Assembly (NCBI GenBank): GCA_902488725.1
Contig: CABTXO010000088.1
Span: 1 to 6,766, forward strand
Direction: 5' to 3'
Origin: an uncultured Bacteroidales bacterium
Lineage (GTDB): Bacteria; Bacteroidota; Bacteroidia; Bacteroidales; UBA932
DNA: 6,766 nt
Positions within the stretch are counted from its first letter, which is position 1. Each line of letters begins with the position of its first letter. Below the pieces are notes generated by a model that saw only the letters and a program-made list of their open reading frames with translations, ran no database searches and was not told the origin of the DNA. Position numbers and translations under genes: made by a program. This document shows positions 5,329-6,766 of the stretch, one piece after another.

Positions 5329-6766
5329 ATGAATTTGTTTTTGAAAAGAGGGGCCGCCGCGCTGGCAGCCGTTTTCGCCCTGGTCTCCGGACTGGAAGCC
5401 AAAGATTACCCGGTGACCGATTTCGGAGCCGTGGCGGACGGACAGACCCTCAACACCGCCTCCATCCAGGCGGCCATCGATTATGTTTCCGCCCACGGCG
5501 GCGGACGCATCCTGTTTGCACCGGGCGACTACGTCTCCGGAACGCTCTACCTCAAGCACGACGTGACCCTCCACCTGGAAGCGGGGGCCTCCCTGGTGGG
5601 TTCCCTGAATCCCTGGGACTATGTCAAGGACCCTGACATCCGTTGGACGGCCCTCCTGTTCGCGAAAGAGCAGGACAACATCGGCATCACCGGCGGCGGC
5701 ATGATCACCTGCCGGGGCTTCGAAGTGGCCAACAAAATGGTGGAATACATCCACCTCGGCCTGTGGGAGGACCCGCTCAAGCTGGACCGCCCCAACGAGA
5801 CCAACCGGCCCGAGAACATCCACTTCCGCGGCTGCAACCATGTCACGGTCACGGGCATCACCCTCAAGGATCCCGCCAGCTGGAACCAGCAGTACGACCA
5901 TTGCCGCAACATCTTGATCGACAGCGTGAAAGTGGATGCGAAATCGTATTGGAACAATGACGGGGTGGACATCGTCGACTGCTCGGACGTGGTGATCCGC
6001 AACTGCTTCTTCGATGCGGCGGACGACGTGTACTGCTTCAAGAGCCACAGCAAGGGCGGCGTGAGCGAGAACATCCTGGTCGAGAACTGCGTCGGCCGGA
6101 GCAGCGCCAACGGCATCAAGTTCGGCACGGTCACCTGGGGCAAGTTCAAGCATTTCCGCTTCCGGAACATGACCATCTACGACACCTACCGGAGTGCCTT
6201 CACGATCGCCAGCGTGGACGGATCCCAGATCGAAGATGTCGAAATCGACGGGCTCAAGAGCCTGCACACCGGCAATCCGATCTTCCTGCGGACGGGCACC
6301 CGGAACACGCACGATCTGTTCGAGCCCTACTTGAAGGACATCGTCATCAAGAACGTCTACGCGGAAGTGCCCCTCGACAAGCCGGACGCCGGCTACGGCT
6401 ACGAAGGTCCGGTAGAGGATCTTCCCCGCAATGTCTGCCCGAGCATCATCGCCGGCCTGCCGAACCTGCGGATCCAGAATGTGCGCCTCGAAAACATCGA
6501 GATCGTCTATCCCGGCCACGCCGACCCCGACTATGCCTACAGAGGCACCTCGAAGGAGGAACTGGACACCATTCCGGAACAGGAAAAACGGTATCCTGAA
6601 TTCTCCAACTGGAAGGAACTGCCGGCCTGGGGTTTCTACATCCGCCACGCCGACGGAATCGAATTCAACAATGTGAAACTCACGGTGGCAGGGGAGGATT
6701 ACCGCCCGGCGATCGTCACAGACGACGTCGTCGGTCTCCGGCTGAAGGACGTTCGGATCCAGGATC
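5329..6766 (+). CDS. GH28-family pectinase (polygalacturonase/rhamnogalacturonase-like), secreted, 3'-truncated
   Basis: The gene is open to the right edge with 479 full codons from ATG 5329; probably only the extreme C-terminus is missing. In-frame ATGs at 5308 and 5320 are alternatives. I prefer 5329 because it gives the cleanest signal peptide: MNLFLKR, an Ala-rich core, and cleavage after LEA at residue 24. The N-terminal VTDFGAVADG and APGDYVSGTLYLK segments are typical of right-handed beta-helix pectinases. The GH28 signature is NNDGVD (209-214, Asp211) followed by AADDVYCFKS (230-239, Asp232 and Asp233), matching the three acidic residues of the family. Where classical members have a Gly-His-Gly segment, this protein has SANGIKFGT (259-267), so the usual His is absent. 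It probably cleaves alpha-galacturonosyl bonds in pectin or its oligomers. The exact linkage and exo/endo mode cannot be read. It follows the GH106 gene directly, so the two are likely in one operon. Confidence 0.87.
   Translation, partial: MNLFLKRGAAALAAVFALVSGLEAKDYPVTDFGAVADGQTLNTASIQAAIDYVSAHGGGRILFAPGDYVSGTLYLKHDVTLHLEAGASLVGSLNPWDYVKDPDIRWTALLFAKEQDNIGITGGGMITCRGFEVANKMVEYIHLGLWEDPLKLDRPNETNRPENIHFRGCNHVTVTGITLKDPASWNQQYDHCRNILIDSVKVDAKSYWNNDGVDIVDCSDVVIRNCFFDAADDVYCFKSHSKGGVSENILVENCVGRSSANGIKFGTVTWGKFKHFRFRNMTIYDTYRSAFTIASVDGSQIEDVEIDGLKSLHTGNPIFLRTGTRNTHDLFEPYLKDIVIKNVYAEVPLDKPDAGYGYEGPVEDLPRNVCPSIIAGLPNLRIQNVRLENIEIVYPGHADPDYAYRGTSKEELDTIPEQEKRYPEFSNWKELPAWGFYIRHADGIEFNNVKLTVAGEDYRPAIVTDDVVGLRLKDVRIQD

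Noticed and set aside
5290..5345. Promoter or terminator between the GH106 and GH28 genes
   Set aside because: The stretch is AT-rich, but I found no clear Bacteroidetes TTTG / TAnnTTTG pair at proper spacing and no GC stem with a T-run. Close gene spacing favours read-through.
5203..6648. Minus-strand open frame (481 codons) opposite the GH28 gene
   Set aside because: The + strand frame has signal peptide and GH28 motifs. The minus frame is low-motif and crosses the GH106/GH28 junction.

Overview
The window reads as one strand of GC-rich genome from a Gram-negative polysaccharide degrader, most likely a high-GC member of the Bacteroidales. This rests on four things: the gene content (GH106 and GH28 enzymes of the Bacteroidetes pectin-degradation repertoire, plus a secreted ADP-ribosylglycohydrolase-like protein), N-terminal signal peptides, strongly G/C-biased third codon positions, and the lack of clear Shine-Dalgarno sequences, with AT-rich patches before two of the starts instead. 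The genus cannot be fixed from the sequence alone.

Four genes lie head to tail on the + strand and fill almost the whole window. (1) 3-944 is the C-terminal part of a polytopic membrane protein of the LPG-synthase-TM / flippase-like family, cut by the left edge. (2) 931-2478 is a secreted ADP-ribosylglycohydrolase-fold protein with an extra beta-rich C-terminal domain. (3) 2465-5311 is a secreted GH106 alpha-L-rhamnosidase-like enzyme. (4) 5329-6766 (possible starts also at 5308 and 5320) is a secreted GH28-type right-handed beta-helix pectinase, cut by the right edge. The first two junctions overlap by exactly 14 nt. The third is a stop/start region carrying a 12-bp tandem duplication. No stretch longer than about 20 bases is clearly non-coding. 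I see no RNA gene, mobile element, CRISPR array or convincing terminator.

Genes 2-4 look like part of a polysaccharide utilisation locus for rhamnogalacturonan-type pectin. The GH28 would cut a galacturonan or rhamnogalacturonan backbone or oligomer, and the GH106 would remove alpha-L-rhamnose. The ADP-ribosylglycohydrolase-like protein would act in the same compartment on an unknown, probably glycosidic, bond. All three have signal peptides that fit signal peptidase I with an Ala|Lys junction, so a periplasmic site is inferred. The least understood part is the secreted ADP-ribosylglycohydrolase homologue with its unassigned C-terminal domain.
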